A DNA stretch of 56,484 nucleotides from Nitrospirota bacterium (GCA_013388455.1 JACAFF010000014.1:1-56484), one strand, 5' to 3'. Shown: positions 16,171-24,381, counted from the stretch's first letter. Program-made: numbers and translations. The notes: a model not told the origin generated them from the letters alone.

Positions 16171-16539
16171 ATGAGCAAAAAAAATATAGCTATCATAGCA
16201 TGCAAAAATATTAAGGGAACAAGTTGTGTTGGTGGATGTCTTAAGTGTTTTAAAGGCATTGCCGAGAGAAATGGTGAGTATGGGCGGTGGAAAGATTATG
16301 AAATTGAAGTCATTGGAATGGATGATTGCGGAGGATGTCCTGGCCTTGTTATACCGAAGCTGAAACTTATGATGGATATGGGTAAATTGTTTAACAGAGA
16401 TTTTGACGCTGTTCATATCGGGACATGTGTTGTTACTGCTACTCGAACAGCAAAATGTCCTATTAATCTTGAAGATCTGAAAAATATAATTGAAACAAAA
16501 TTTGAAAAAGAGGTTATACTCGGCACCCATTCTTACTAA
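16171..16539 (+). CDS. CGGC domain protein
   Basis: Protein of 122 residues matching the CGGC domain family, whose diagnostic motif DDCGGCPG lies at about residue 51. Other cysteines occur in the N-terminal ACKNIKGTSCVGGCLKC and in GTCVVTATRTAKCP. The many paired cysteines suggest metal or Fe-S binding; the family has no firmly known reaction. Its ATG follows AAAGGAGG, and the gene lies directly under a strong Fur box, so expression should rise in iron shortage. The fur-like gene follows 15 bases after the stop. Confidence 0.8.
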   Translation: MSKKNIAIIACKNIKGTSCVGGCLKCFKGIAERNGEYGRWKDYEIEVIGMDDCGGCPGLVIPKLKLMMDMGKLFNRDFDAVHIGTCVVTATRTAKCPINLEDLKNIIETKFEKEVILGTHSY

Positions 16540-16553
16540 TAAAGGATAAGTTT

Positions 16554-17027
16554 ATGCCTTGGAGAAATGGAACAGGACCACCCTGGCTACAGGGAAAATT
16601 TAGAGGTTGTGGTTATAGGCTCACAATGCCGAGACAGATTATTCTCGATGTTTTAAGTAAAACGACTGATCATCTTAGTGCAGAAGAAATATATATGACA
16701 GTTCACAAGGTCTATCCAGCTATAGGGCTTACAACTGTTTACAGGACTCTTGAATTGCTTGTGCAAATGGGTCTTGTTTTTAAGTTTGATTTTGGTGATG
16801 GTAGGGCAAGATATGAATTATCCGAGGGTCCTAAAAGTATAGGGCACCATCATCACCTTATCTGTACAGGTTGCAGAAGGATTATTGATTATACAGATTT
16901 CATTGATGAAGAAATTGAATTATTAAAGAGAACTGAAAAGGGACTTTCAAAAAAATATAATTTTAAAATAAGTAACCATCTTATTCAGTTCTATGGATTA
17001 TGTGAAAAATGTAAAGGTAAAGGATAA
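16554..17027 (+). CDS. Fur family transcriptional regulator
   Basis: Regulator of 157 residues. The winged helix spans about residues 22-85 (RLTMPRQIILDVL, LSAEEIYMTV, TTVYRTLELLVQMGLV). The dimerisation and metal-binding part has GHHHHLICTGCRRII (about 100) and C-terminal YGLCEKCKGKG, giving two CxxC pairs for structural zinc. The N-terminus MPWRNGTGPPWLQGKFRGCG is unusual: it resembles the start of the Gly-rich DUF5320-type protein encoded next. Fur boxes both before the operon and just after this gene imply iron regulation of itself and the downstream cluster. PerR or Zur specificity cannot be excluded. Confidence 0.85.
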   Translation: MPWRNGTGPPWLQGKFRGCGYRLTMPRQIILDVLSKTTDHLSAEEIYMTVHKVYPAIGLTTVYRTLELLVQMGLVFKFDFGDGRARYELSEGPKSIGHHHHLICTGCRRIIDYTDFIDEEIELLKRTEKGLSKKYNFKISNHLIQFYGLCEKCKGKG

Positions 17028-17040
17028 AAATTTTTTGATT

Positions 17041-17065
17041 CATAATGAAAATGATTATCATTAAT
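17041..17065 (+). promoter_or_regulatory. Two overlapping Fur boxes
   Basis: Two 19-base Fur-like sites offset by six bases (17041-17059 and 17047-17065), each matching 16 of 19 consensus positions in one orientation or the other. Overlapping boxes with a 6-base shift are the arrangement bound by two Fur dimers. They sit between the fur-like gene and the Gly-rich protein gene that opens the NifX/Mrp/MinD cluster; a weak TTGATT -35 lies at 17035. Confidence 0.7.
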
Positions 17066-17113
17066 AATAAATTAATTATTGTCATCATAAATAAAGAAAG
17101 GAGGTGAAGTAAA

Positions 17114-17482
17114 ATGCCATTTGGAGACAGGACAGGACCTATGGGCTTAGGACCAAGAACAGGAAGAGGAGCAGGATATTGCAGTGGATTCGGCATGCCT
17201 GGTTACGCAAATCCTGTTTTAGGTAGAGGTTTTTACGGATTTGGTCGTGGTTGGGGTAGAGGACGCGGCTGGTTCGGTGGAGGTCGTGGATTAAGGAATC
17301 GGTTCTGGGCTGCTGGCATGCCTGGCTGGCCAGGATATGGCTATCCTTACGGTGCGGGCTTAACAGCTCAAGAAGAAATAGATATGCTTAGAGATCACGC
17401 TGATCTTCTCAAGAGAGAACTTGATGAAATTCAGAGTCGTATTAGCAAAATAGAAAAAAGCAAGGGATCTGAAAACGAATAA
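17114..17482 (+). CDS. Gly/Arg-rich DUF5320-type protein
   Basis: Protein of 122 residues. The N-terminal two thirds are Gly-, Arg- and Trp-rich low complexity (MPFGDRTGPMGLGPRTGRGA, later GRGWGRGRGWFGGGRG). The last third is a helical coiled-coil segment (EEIDMLRDHADLLKRELDEI). This layout is typical of DUF5320, small proteins of unknown function found next to NifX-like genes in anaerobes. A strong AAAGGAGGTG site precedes the ATG, and Fur boxes lie 50 bases upstream. It may organise neighbouring metalloproteins; that is speculation. Confidence 0.75.
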   Translation: MPFGDRTGPMGLGPRTGRGAGYCSGFGMPGYANPVLGRGFYGFGRGWGRGRGWFGGGRGLRNRFWAAGMPGWPGYGYPYGAGLTAQEEIDMLRDHADLLKRELDEIQSRISKIEKSKGSENE

Positions 17483-17496
17483 TCTTTATTACAAGA

Positions 17497-17570
17497 ATCA
17501 TTGCGGGTGCAGGGAGTGCAGACTTTATTCCCCCTTCAGAGTTTGCTGGTGCCTGAGCACTCGCAATGAT
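17497..17570. repeat. Inverted repeat with ATCATTGCG arms
   Basis: Arms at 17497-17510 and 17557-17570 are complementary over 14 bases with one G-T pair. The outer arms, ATCATTGCG and CGCAATGAT, resemble those of the CTCGCAATGAC palindromes near 46852 and 55061, so this is probably a member of the same dispersed repeat family, here between two genes of one operon. Confidence 0.6.
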
Positions 17571-17616
17571 GAAGTTTCTTTTATTTCTGAACATTATAGA
17601 AAGGAGGTGTTAAAGA

Positions 17617-18027
17617 TTGAAGATAGCAATATCTACAGATGGCGATTTTGTATCTGCTCATTTTGGGAGATGTCCTTTTTTCACAATACTGAATATAGAG
17701 GATGGCAAACTCTTACAACAAGAGATAATAGAAAATCCCGGACATCAACCTGGATACATACCTCAGTTCCTGCATCAGAAAGGCGTTGAATGTATTGTTG
17801 CAGGAGGGATGGGTATGCGTGCAAGAGGTTTTTTCGAGGAGGCAGGTATCCAGACGATACTCGGAGTAACTGGAAAAATTAACGATGTAATAGAAAAAAT
17901 CAAAGATGGTATTTTGAAAGGTGGTGAAAGTCTTTGTAAGCCTGGTGCTGGAAAAGGATATGGTCTGGATAAGACTGAATGTAACCATCCACACGAAAAG
18001 ATACATAAAAAATGCGAACACAAATAG
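17617..18027 (+). CDS. NifX-type cofactor-domain protein with Cys/His tail
   Basis: Protein of 136 residues starting at a TTG codon (17617), chosen because AAAGGAGGTG stands at the right distance and the product then begins MKIAISTDGDFVSAHFGRCP like other family members. The ribonuclease-H-like domain fills about residues 1-105 with the glycine-rich IVAGGMGMRARGF (about 61). The C-terminal tail CKPGAGKGYGLDKTECNHPH with HKKCEHK is rich in Cys and His and may bind metal. Relatives include the Desulfovibrio orange protein, which carries a Mo-Cu-S cluster. It forms an operon with the NifX-like gene 10 bases downstream. Confidence 0.82.
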   Translation: MKIAISTDGDFVSAHFGRCPFFTILNIEDGKLLQQEIIENPGHQPGYIPQFLHQKGVECIVAGGMGMRARGFFEEAGIQTILGVTGKINDVIEKIKDGILKGGESLCKPGAGKGYGLDKTECNHPHEKIHKKCEHK

Positions 18028-18037
18028 AGGTGATTTT

Positions 18038-18412
18038 ATGAAAATATGTATAAGTTCACAGGGGAATTCTTTAGATTCAGAAGTTGACCCAAGATTCGGG
18101 AGATGCCAGTATTTTATTATTGTTGATACTGAAACAATGGAATTTGAGGCTATAAAAAATCCAAACATAGATGCAATGGGAGGTGCGGGAATACAATCAG
18201 GTCAATTTGTAGTAGGGAAAAAAGTCAAGGCAGTTTTAACAGGTAACGTTGGACCAAATGCCTTTCAGACATTAAATGCTGCAGGACTTGACGTTATCAC
18301 CGGTGTATCAGGAAGTATAAAAGAGGCAATAGAAAAATATAACAAGGGTGATTATAAAACTGCTAAAGGCCCTACATCTGCATCTCATTCTGGTATGCCA
18401 GCAAGCAAATAA
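18038..18412 (+). CDS. NifX-type cofactor-domain protein
   Basis: Protein of 124 residues from the ATG at 18038, which follows AGAGGTG; the frame is open further upstream but without a ribosome site. It has MKICISSQGNSLDSEVDPRF, GRCQYFIIVDTET and AVLTGNVGPNAFQTLNAAG, matching the single-domain NifX/NafY fold. The tail (SASHSGMPASK) is short and lacks the Cys/His cluster of the preceding paralogue. The two neighbours may form a heterodimer or a cluster carrier and receiver; this is inferred from tandem arrangement. Confidence 0.82.
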   Translation: MKICISSQGNSLDSEVDPRFGRCQYFIIVDTETMEFEAIKNPNIDAMGGAGIQSGQFVVGKKVKAVLTGNVGPNAFQTLNAAGLDVITGVSGSIKEAIEKYNKGDYKTAKGPTSASHSGMPASK

Positions 18413-18427
18413 AATAGGAGGTAAAAA

Positions 18428-18652
18428 ATGCCATTTGGAAAAGGACAAGGATCAGCAGGACAAGGTGGAGGAAGAGGTATGGGAAGAGGAAGAGGAGGAG
18501 GTCGAGGCAGGATGGGTGGAACGAGGTCAGGTGCTGGCCCTGGAGGTTATTGTGTATGTCCGTCATGCGGAGAAAAAGTTACACACCAGCCGGGGGTACC
18601 ATGCTATTCCGTGAACTGCCCTAAATGCGGGGGCAAGATGGTAAGGGGATGA
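18428..18652 (+). CDS. Gly/Arg-rich zinc-ribbon protein
   Basis: Protein of 74 residues. It has a Gly/Arg low-complexity N-terminal half (MPFGKGQGSAGQGGGRGMGR) and a compact C-terminal metal site, CVCPSCGEKV then PCYSVNCPKCGGKM, giving two CxxC pairs like a rubredoxin-type zinc ribbon. A close paralogue with the same C-terminal layout lies at 25270. TAGGAGG precedes the ATG. The stop codon overlaps the next gene's start (ATGA). Function unknown. Confidence 0.75.
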   Translation: MPFGKGQGSAGQGGGRGMGRGRGGGRGRMGGTRSGAGPGGYCVCPSCGEKVTHQPGVPCYSVNCPKCGGKMVRG

Positions 18653-19056
18653 TTAAAGAAACGATATTCAAAGAGAACCATGTTAGTTCATTGAGGGTAC
18701 TGAGTTTTATTTTTAATGCGCTGGCAGAATTAAAAAATGATCCAGTGTGTAAAAGATGCAGTACTTTTGCCGGAAGTATCGATACCGCAAAAGAGTTTTT
18801 TATTGACTTTGAAAGGTCGATAAAGAGAAACAGCGATTTACCGGGAGATTTTAGGAAGTTGCTCTTTGATATCTATGCCATATTAGCAGAATTGAATACT
18901 TTCGGGAACCTGGTGGAACAAAAGACCATGGGTAAATGTCAGCTTCCTGATGATATTTGTTTTGCCAGGGCGATACTCGAAATGTATAGAAATTGTGAAG
19001 TGGGTAATATTCATATGAGAAAAGAGAAAGGAGAAGAAGTGAAATATGAGCAATGA
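18649..19056 (+). CDS. Hypothetical helical protein, 135 residues
   Basis: I do not recognise the family. I start it at ATG 18649, which overlaps the preceding stop as ATGA; an ATG at 18625 in frame is possible but lies within the previous gene. The protein is largely helical, begins MIKETIFKENHVSSLRVLSF, and has five cysteines (CKRC at about 33-36, then KCQLPDDICF and NC near the end). The coupling to the zinc-ribbon gene and an 11-base overlap with the mrp-like gene indicate a shared task with the Mrp ATPase. Confidence 0.6.
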   Translation: MIKETIFKENHVSSLRVLSFIFNALAELKNDPVCKRCSTFAGSIDTAKEFFIDFERSIKRNSDLPGDFRKLLFDIYAILAELNTFGNLVEQKTMGKCQLPDDICFARAILEMYRNCEVGNIHMRKEKGEEVKYEQ

Positions 19057-19927
19057 CCAAGAGAGTAAAAGTGGCTTGAAATGTTCTACCAAGAATTTGC
19101 CAAGCGAAAAGGAGATCGAGGAAATACGGGAGAAGCTTGCCCTGCAGGACAATATAAGCAGGATAAAGCATAAGGTTATTGTGCTATCTGGAAAAGGAGG
19201 TGTTGGAAAGAGCACTGTAGCGACAAATATTGCTGTTGCACTTTCGATGAAAGGGCAGAAAGTTGGTTTAATGGATGTTGATATCCATGGTCCGAGTATT
19301 CCAAAGATGCTCGGCTTAGAAGGAAATACACTCAGAGGAACAGAAACAGGGCTTGCACCAATTGTATATAATGATAATCTGAGAGTTATGTCTATTGGTT
19401 TTATACTCCGTTCCCAGAATGATGCAGTAATATGGAGGGCACCTCTGAAACACAAATTGATAAGAGATTTTCTGACAGATGTAAAATGGGGATATCTGGA
19501 TTATTTAATTGTTGATTCTCCTCCTGGTACAGGTGATGAACCTATGTCGGTGGTCCAATTGATTGAGAATGCAGACGGTGCAGTCATTGTTACTACACCT
19601 CAGGACGTATCACTCATAGATGTACGTAAAGCTATCACTTTTTGTCGACATGTAAATCTCCCTGTGCTTGGAGTTGTTGAGAACATGAGCGGTTTTATCT
19701 GTCCTGATTGCGGCAAGACTATAAATATATTCAAAGTCGGTGGAGGAAAAGAAATGGCTTTAGAAATGGGGGTTCCTTTTTTAGGCAGTATTCCTCTCGA
19801 CCCGCATGTTGTTGAAGCTGGCGACAGCGGAAGGCCTTATCTTCAGTACAATTTGAGTTCTGAAACTGCAAAGGCTTTTGATGGAATAATCAAGCCTTTA
19901 CTTTCTTTAGAAGATAAAAACAAATAA
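19046..19927 (+). CDS. mrp: Mrp/ApbC family Fe-S carrier P-loop ATPase
   Basis: ATPase of 293 residues of the Mrp/NBP35 group. Visible are the deviant Walker A SGKGGVGKST (about residues 50-59), MDVDIHGPSIPKML (about 80-93), DSPPGTGDEP (about 154-163) and the C-terminal CPDCG (about 219), which in this family holds a bridging [4Fe-4S] cluster transferred to target proteins. ATP hydrolysis is expected at the P-loop dimer interface. It sits among NifX-like and MinD-ferredoxin genes, resembling the Desulfovibrio orange-protein locus where an Mrp-like protein also occurs. Confidence 0.88.
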   Translation: MSNDQESKSGLKCSTKNLPSEKEIEEIREKLALQDNISRIKHKVIVLSGKGGVGKSTVATNIAVALSMKGQKVGLMDVDIHGPSIPKMLGLEGNTLRGTETGLAPIVYNDNLRVMSIGFILRSQNDAVIWRAPLKHKLIRDFLTDVKWGYLDYLIVDSPPGTGDEPMSVVQLIENADGAVIVTTPQDVSLIDVRKAITFCRHVNLPVLGVVENMSGFICPDCGKTINIFKVGGGKEMALEMGVPFLGSIPLDPHVVEAGDSGRPYLQYNLSSETAKAFDGIIKPLLSLEDKNK

Positions 19928-19944
19928 AAGATTCAGGAGCTTAT

Positions 19945-20202
19945 ATGCCAAATTATGAATATAAATGCGAACAATGTGGGCATTCCTTTGAAATTCAGCA
20001 TTCTATGAAAGAAGCCCCGCTTGTGAACTGTCCTAAATGCGAAGGACGAACAAGAAAAGTAATAACAGGCGGTAGCGGTTTCATTTTAAAGGGGTCCAGG
20101 ACTAACTATCCTATGGGCAGCAATCTGACTCCACAATGTGGTAGAGAACAGAGCTGTTGTGGACGTAGTACGCCCTGTGAAACAAGACCTTGTGATAAAT
20201 AA
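19945..20202 (+). CDS. FmdB-type zinc-ribbon protein
   Basis: Protein of 85 residues. The first 45 are the FmdB zinc ribbon (MPNYEYKCEQCGHSFEIQHS, then NCPKCEG), and the GGSGFILKGS segment is typical of the family. An extra cysteine-rich end (CGREQSCCGRSTPCETRPC) is less usual and could bind another metal. FmdB-like proteins are thought to be regulatory or structural zinc proteins without a defined reaction. It lies 17 bases after the mrp stop. Confidence 0.82.
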   Translation: MPNYEYKCEQCGHSFEIQHSMKEAPLVNCPKCEGRTRKVITGGSGFILKGSRTNYPMGSNLTPQCGREQSCCGRSTPCETRPCDK

Positions 20203-20268
20203 TTTTCTTTAAGAATTTCCTTAATTAGAAATCAAAATTGTATTTTAAAAATATTTCGGGAGAGAAAA

Positions 20269-21138
20269 ATGATAATTTCTGTCGCAAGCGGAAAAGGTGG
20301 TACCGGAAAAACCACGTTTGCAGTGAATCTGGCTTTAGCATTGAACAATGTGCAATTTCTTGATTGTGACGTTGAGGAACCAAATGCCCATCTGTTTTTA
20401 AATCCTTTGATTAAACAAAGGAGTATTGCATCAATACCGATACCGGAGGTTGATGAATCCCGATGCGATTATTGCGGAAAGTGCAGGGATGTATGTTCCT
20501 ATAATGCAATAGCAGTATTCCCGAAAGATAAAGATTCGAGGGGTGGTATATTAATTTTCCCACATCTTTGTCACGGTTGTGGTGGATGTAGTCTCTTATG
20601 CCCTCAGCAGGCAATAAGAGAAGTAAACAAAGAGATAGGGGTTGTTGAAAGGGGGGCAAGCGGAAGCATTGATTTTATACACGGGAAGCTGAATATCGGG
20701 GAAATAATGTCACCGCCACTGATCAAACAGGTAAAGGAATATATTGATGTCAGTAAAACGGTTATCATTGATGCTCCACCAGGCACTTCATGTCCTGTTA
20801 TTGCCTCAATAAAAGGAAGTGACTACTGTATACTTGTGACAGAACCAACACCCTTTGGTTTGAACGATTTAATCCTGGCGGTAGAGGTTGTGAAGAAGAT
20901 GTCCATCCCCTTCGGCGTAGTTTTGAATCGGTCGGATATTGGAGATCAAAAGGTCGATATTTTCTGTAAAGAGAATAGTATTCCTGTGCTGATGCGTATC
21001 CCTTTTGACAGGGACATTGCATTTTTGTATTCTGAAGGAATTCCTCTGGTCAAAAAAAAGAAAGAATACATTCAGAATTTCCAGCAGGTATTTAACCATA
21101 TTGAAAATGAGCTATCTGTGAAAGGGAGAGCAAAGTGA
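20269..21138 (+). CDS. MinD-superfamily ATPase with inserted ferredoxin domain (first copy)
   Basis: Protein of 289 residues: a MinD/ParA-like P-loop ATPase (SGKGGTGKTTFAVN at about residue 6, DCDVEEPNAHLF, then DAPPGTSCPVI at about 167) with an inserted two-cluster ferredoxin at about 58-125 (CDYCGKCRDVCSYNAI and CHGCGGCSLLCPQQAI). Such ATPases occur as adjacent pairs in anaerobes and are encoded in the orange-protein locus of Desulfovibrio, where the complex was linked to cell division. Here the pair overlaps by four bases (GTGA), implying a stoichiometric heterodimer. Confidence 0.87.
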   Translation: MIISVASGKGGTGKTTFAVNLALALNNVQFLDCDVEEPNAHLFLNPLIKQRSIASIPIPEVDESRCDYCGKCRDVCSYNAIAVFPKDKDSRGGILIFPHLCHGCGGCSLLCPQQAIREVNKEIGVVERGASGSIDFIHGKLNIGEIMSPPLIKQVKEYIDVSKTVIIDAPPGTSCPVIASIKGSDYCILVTEPTPFGLNDLILAVEVVKKMSIPFGVVLNRSDIGDQKVDIFCKENSIPVLMRIPFDRDIAFLYSEGIPLVKKKKEYIQNFQQVFNHIENELSVKGRAK

Positions 21139-21983
21139 AACAAATAGTAATAATTAGTGGCAAAGGTGGAACAGGAAAAACTGTACTAACCGCATCTTTT
21201 GCAGTTTTGGCCAAAAATAAGGTTATGGTGGATTGTGATGTGGATGCAGCAGATTTGCATCTTTTGTTACACCCTGAGACGAGGGAGAAACACGAATTCA
21301 GAAGCGGGGTGACAGCCCGGATTAATTCAGAAATATGCCAGCAGTGCGGCCAGTGCATTTCTGTTTGCCGGTTTGACGCCATAAGTGAAAATTTTGTAGT
21401 TGATCCAGTATCATGTGAGGGCTGTAAAATTTGCAGTTATGTCTGTCCTGAAGGTGCGATTACACTCGAAGAAAATGTTTCGGGAGAATGGTTTGTTTCT
21501 GATACAAAATATGGGCCTCTTGTCCATGCAAAATTGGGTATTGCTGAAGAAAATTCCGGGAAACTGGTGACGCAAGTGAGGCAGACAGCAAAAGAGATTG
21601 CCGAGAAGCAAGGAATGGATTACGTGATCATTGACGGTCCTCCGGGCATTGGCTGTCCAGTCATTGCTTCCATAACTGGTGTCGATTTGTCTTTAATTGT
21701 GACCGAACCTACTCTTTCCGGCATTCATGATATGCAAAGAGTTGTTCAGGTATCAAAACATTTCGGTGTTCCTACCAAAGTAGTCATAAACAAATTTGAT
21801 ATTAATACGGCTAATAGCGAGGAAATTAAAAAACTCTGTGATAAAGAAGGAATAGAATTGATGGCAGAAATACCATTTTCCAGAAAAGTGAGCGAATCAA
21901 TTGTTCAGGGAATACCTTTTGTTGAACACTGTACGAACGGGATATCGAATATTATATCTTCTTTATGGGAGAGGATTAAGTAA
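21135..21983 (+). CDS. MinD-superfamily ATPase with inserted ferredoxin domain (second copy)
   Basis: Protein of 282 residues with the same architecture as the gene it overlaps: P-loop SGKGGTGKTVLTA (about residue 8), CDVDAADLHLLL, ferredoxin insert CQQCGQCISVCRFDAI and CEGCKICSYVCPEGAI (about 64-110), and DGPPGIGCPVI (about 170). It starts at GTG within the stop of the upstream paralogue. Established family knowledge supports a nucleotide-driven Fe-S protein; the partner is unknown. A radical SAM gene starts two bases after its stop. Confidence 0.87.
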   Translation: MKQIVIISGKGGTGKTVLTASFAVLAKNKVMVDCDVDAADLHLLLHPETREKHEFRSGVTARINSEICQQCGQCISVCRFDAISENFVVDPVSCEGCKICSYVCPEGAITLEENVSGEWFVSDTKYGPLVHAKLGIAEENSGKLVTQVRQTAKEIAEKQGMDYVIIDGPPGIGCPVIASITGVDLSLIVTEPTLSGIHDMQRVVQVSKHFGVPTKVVINKFDINTANSEEIKKLCDKEGIELMAEIPFSRKVSESIVQGIPFVEHCTNGISNIISSLWERIK

Positions 21984-21985
21984 TT

Positions 21986-22912
21986 ATGGAATATGTTTAT
22001 GGTCCTGTACCTTCGAGAAGGTTAGGTTTTTCCCTGGGGGTGGATTTAGTCCCTTATAAAACTTGTACCCTCGATTGCATATATTGTCAGCTCGGGAGGA
22101 CAACTAAAAAAAGCATAAATAGAAAACATTATGCTCAAAGAGATAATGTTCTGAGAGAAATCAATGAAGTTTTAAGCAAGGAACATCAAATAGATTATAT
22201 AACCTTCTCAGGCTCTGGAGAACCAACACTGAATTCAGACATTGGTGTTTTTATAAGAGATATAAAAGAATTAACAAATATCCCGGTAGCGGTTCTTACC
22301 AATAGTACATTAATTTCCGCAGATGATGTTCAGTATGATCTGGTAGGCGCAGATGTTATCTTGCCATCTCTTGATGCCGCCTCCCATGAAATATTTAAAA
22401 AGATAAACAGACCTCATAGTTCCCTGAAAATCGAAGCAATTATTGCCGGTCTAAAACGATTCAGAAAGATTTACAATGGCCAGATTTGGCTTGAAGTTAT
22501 GTTGATAAGAAATATTAACAATAATGCAAAAGAGCTATCTATGATAAGAAATGCCATATCCGAAATACATCCGGATAAGGTTTATCTCAATACAGTTGTA
22601 AGGCCCCCGTCCGAAATATATGCAAAGCCACTTAACAAAGATGAAATGATTGCTGCAAAAAACTTTTTAGCTACAAGTTGTGAGGTTATTGCAGAATTTC
22701 ATGGTGAAAGAGTTGCTGAAACACAAAATGTTGAAGGCGCCATTGTAGAAATGGCTAAAAGACGCCCGTTGACAATTATAGATATAGCGAACGTCCTTGG
22801 GATTTCTGAGACTAATGCAAAAAACTGGGTGAATTGCCTGAAAGATGCAGGTGGGTTACAAGAAAAGCAATATAATGGGAAAAAATATTATTCTTACTCA
22901 ATGAAAAAATAG
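21986..22912 (+). CDS. Radical SAM protein with C-terminal winged helix
   Basis: Protein of 308 residues. The radical SAM cluster motif CTLDCIYC lies at about residues 27-34, after YGPVPSRRLGFSLGVDL, which is diagnostic of the COG0731-type subgroup found beside MinD-ferredoxin ATPases. SGSGEPTLN (about 75) is the SAM-binding GGE-like motif. The last 60 residues (RPLTIIDIANVLGISETNAK onward) form a winged-helix domain. Substrate unknown. It probably belongs to the same transcript as the two ATPases, with a two-base gap. Confidence 0.84.
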   Translation: MEYVYGPVPSRRLGFSLGVDLVPYKTCTLDCIYCQLGRTTKKSINRKHYAQRDNVLREINEVLSKEHQIDYITFSGSGEPTLNSDIGVFIRDIKELTNIPVAVLTNSTLISADDVQYDLVGADVILPSLDAASHEIFKKINRPHSSLKIEAIIAGLKRFRKIYNGQIWLEVMLIRNINNNAKELSMIRNAISEIHPDKVYLNTVVRPPSEIYAKPLNKDEMIAAKNFLATSCEVIAEFHGERVAETQNVEGAIVEMAKRRPLTIIDIANVLGISETNAKNWVNCLKDAGGLQEKQYNGKKYYSYSMKK

Positions 22913-23064
22913 TGCATATGAAAAAATTTATATTAGTAGAAAAAATCAATATGAAGATAGACAACAAAATATTATAAAAAATTTATGCTTTATCTTTTTG
23001 AGTTCTATTATTTTATTTAAAAAGAGTAGTATCTTAGGGAAAACAGATAAAAGGAGGAGAAAAA

Positions 23065-23256
23065 ATGGCAAAAAAATTAGTAATTGATGAAGACTTATGT
23101 GAAGGGTGTGAGACTTGCGTTTCACTTTGTCCGGATGTTTTCGAACTTGGAGAAAACGGCAAAGCGCGGATTAAGAATCCTAATGCTATTGATAGTTGCA
23201 ATGTTCAGGAAGCAATCGAATCATGCCCTGTAGGTGCCATAAGGTGGGAGGAGTAG
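23065..23256 (+). CDS. Single-cluster ferredoxin
   Basis: Ferredoxin of 63 residues with one [4Fe-4S] site: CEGCETCVSLC (about residues 12-22) and the distant CPVGA (about 55). It is acidic and soluble, like the Fer4-type electron carriers of sulfate reducers. It has an excellent AAAGGAGGAG ribosome site. The 150 bases before it are very AT-rich with no gene. Confidence 0.88.
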   Translation: MAKKLVIDEDLCEGCETCVSLCPDVFELGENGKARIKNPNAIDSCNVQEAIESCPVGAIRWEE

Positions 23257-23301
23257 CAGGAAAGGCAGATATATAGTCAAAAATACTCAAAAAACAGTTG
23301 A

Positions 23302-23412
23302 GCAACCAAACCGCTTGCAAAGAAATGTAACAAAACATGGATAGACATCGCTCCGAGACTTGCTGAAAAGCCATCGGATCATACAATTGTAATAGCTGAA
23401 TTTTCGGAATAA
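23302..23412 (+). pseudogene. 3' fragment of an unidentified gene
   Basis: After a TGA at 23299 an open frame of 36 codons without any start codon reads [20 protein letters not shown] and ends AEFSE with a stop, abutting the next gene's ATG. The amphipathic, protein-like sequence suggests the surviving end of a lost gene. I do not recognise its family. Confidence 0.35.
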
Positions 23413-24135
23413 ATGAGAAATATAAGCATAACGATTGTATATGACAATAATCCATATAAAGCAGGATTAAAAACTGCGTGGGGATTTTCCTGTCTTGTAA
23501 AGGTAATAGAAAAAACTATACTTTTTGATACAGGCGGAGACGGGTTCCTGTTGTTAAGAAATATGAAGTCACTAACAATTGATCCGACGGAAATAAGTCT
23601 GATTTTTCTATCACATATTCATAATGACCATGTGGGAGGGTTATGGAATATTATTGAAAACAATAATAAAGTTACTGTTTGTGTGCCTAAATCTTTTCCT
23701 GAAAGTTTTAAAAATGAGGTTAAAGGTCACGGGATAAAAATCATTGAAATTCAGCGTCCTGTGAAGATATGCGACAATGTTTATTCTACTGGTGAACTTG
23801 GGGTATTGATAAAAGAACAGTCTTTGATTATACACACGTATGAAGGTTTAATATTAATAACAGGATGCGCGCACCCCGGTATTGTCAATATAGTCAATAA
23901 AGCGAAAGATATTTTTAAAGAGGATATCTTTCTGCTTCTGGGGGGTTTTCACCTGAGTGGGAAAAGCAAAGATGAACTGGAAAAAATTGTGTACAGTTTG
24001 AAAAAAGCAGGCGTGCGTAATGTAGGGCCCTGCCATTGTTCAGGCGATGCAGCGAGAGCAGTTTTTAAGGAGAAATATCAGATGAATTACATAAATGTAG
24101 GTGTAGGGCAGATAATAGATATCAGATACAGGTGA
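23413..24135 (+). CDS. Metallo-beta-lactamase fold hydrolase (COG1237 type)
   Basis: Protein of 240 residues. The metal-binding LSHIHNDHVGG lies at about residues 65-75, followed by ILITGCAHPGIVNIV (about 150) and GGFHLSG (about 178), the signature order of COG1237 proteins. One archaeal member was linked to methanopterin synthesis, but bacterial functions are unsettled. A second member lies 250 bases downstream with a broken ferredoxin between them. The short length, without the long insert of the second copy, is notable. Confidence 0.83.
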   Translation: MRNISITIVYDNNPYKAGLKTAWGFSCLVKVIEKTILFDTGGDGFLLLRNMKSLTIDPTEISLIFLSHIHNDHVGGLWNIIENNNKVTVCVPKSFPESFKNEVKGHGIKIIEIQRPVKICDNVYSTGELGVLIKEQSLIIHTYEGLILITGCAHPGIVNIVNKAKDIFKEDIFLLLGGFHLSGKSKDELEKIVYSLKKAGVRNVGPCHCSGDAARAVFKEKYQMNYINVGVGQIIDIRYR

Positions 24136-24185
24136 GATGATTCGAGTTCCTTTTATATGCTGCTACAAAGAAGGGAGACCTAAAA

Positions 24186-24338
24186 ATGCCCTGGGTTGAT
24201 GAGGAAAAATGCACAGGGTGTGGAATCTGTGTTGAGGAATGTCCTGTTGGTGCTAAATCAATGGAAAATGAAAAGGCAGAGATTTATTTCCATATATTGG
24301 TTCTCAGTCGAGATGCCTCAGGTAGCGTCAAGCTTTAG
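24186..24338 (+). pseudogene. Truncated, frameshifted two-cluster ferredoxin
   Basis: The ATG at 24186, after GGGAGACC, gives MPWVDEEKCTGCGICVEECP and VGAKSMENEKAEIYFH, a normal first half of a 2[4Fe-4S] ferredoxin. The second cluster motif is lost: the frame runs into HILVLSRDASGSVKL and stops at 24338. In another frame the expected end reads RCLR, a stop, then RQALERCKVIKSVIR. So the gene has decayed by small indels, though the first half could still give a 50-residue single-cluster peptide. Confidence 0.65.
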
Positions 24339-24381
24339 AACGTTGTAAGGTTATTAAAAGCGTGATAAGGAGACAAAGGAG

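Noticed and set aside
17497-17570. Terminator between DUF5320-type and NifX-like genes
   Set aside because: The arms match a dispersed repeat, no T-run follows either arm, and the downstream gene has its own strong ribosome site but no clear promoter.
17921-18037. Upstream extension of the second NifX-like gene
   Set aside because: It would overlap the first NifX-like gene and adds residues absent from the family; AGAGGTG marks the ATG at 18038.
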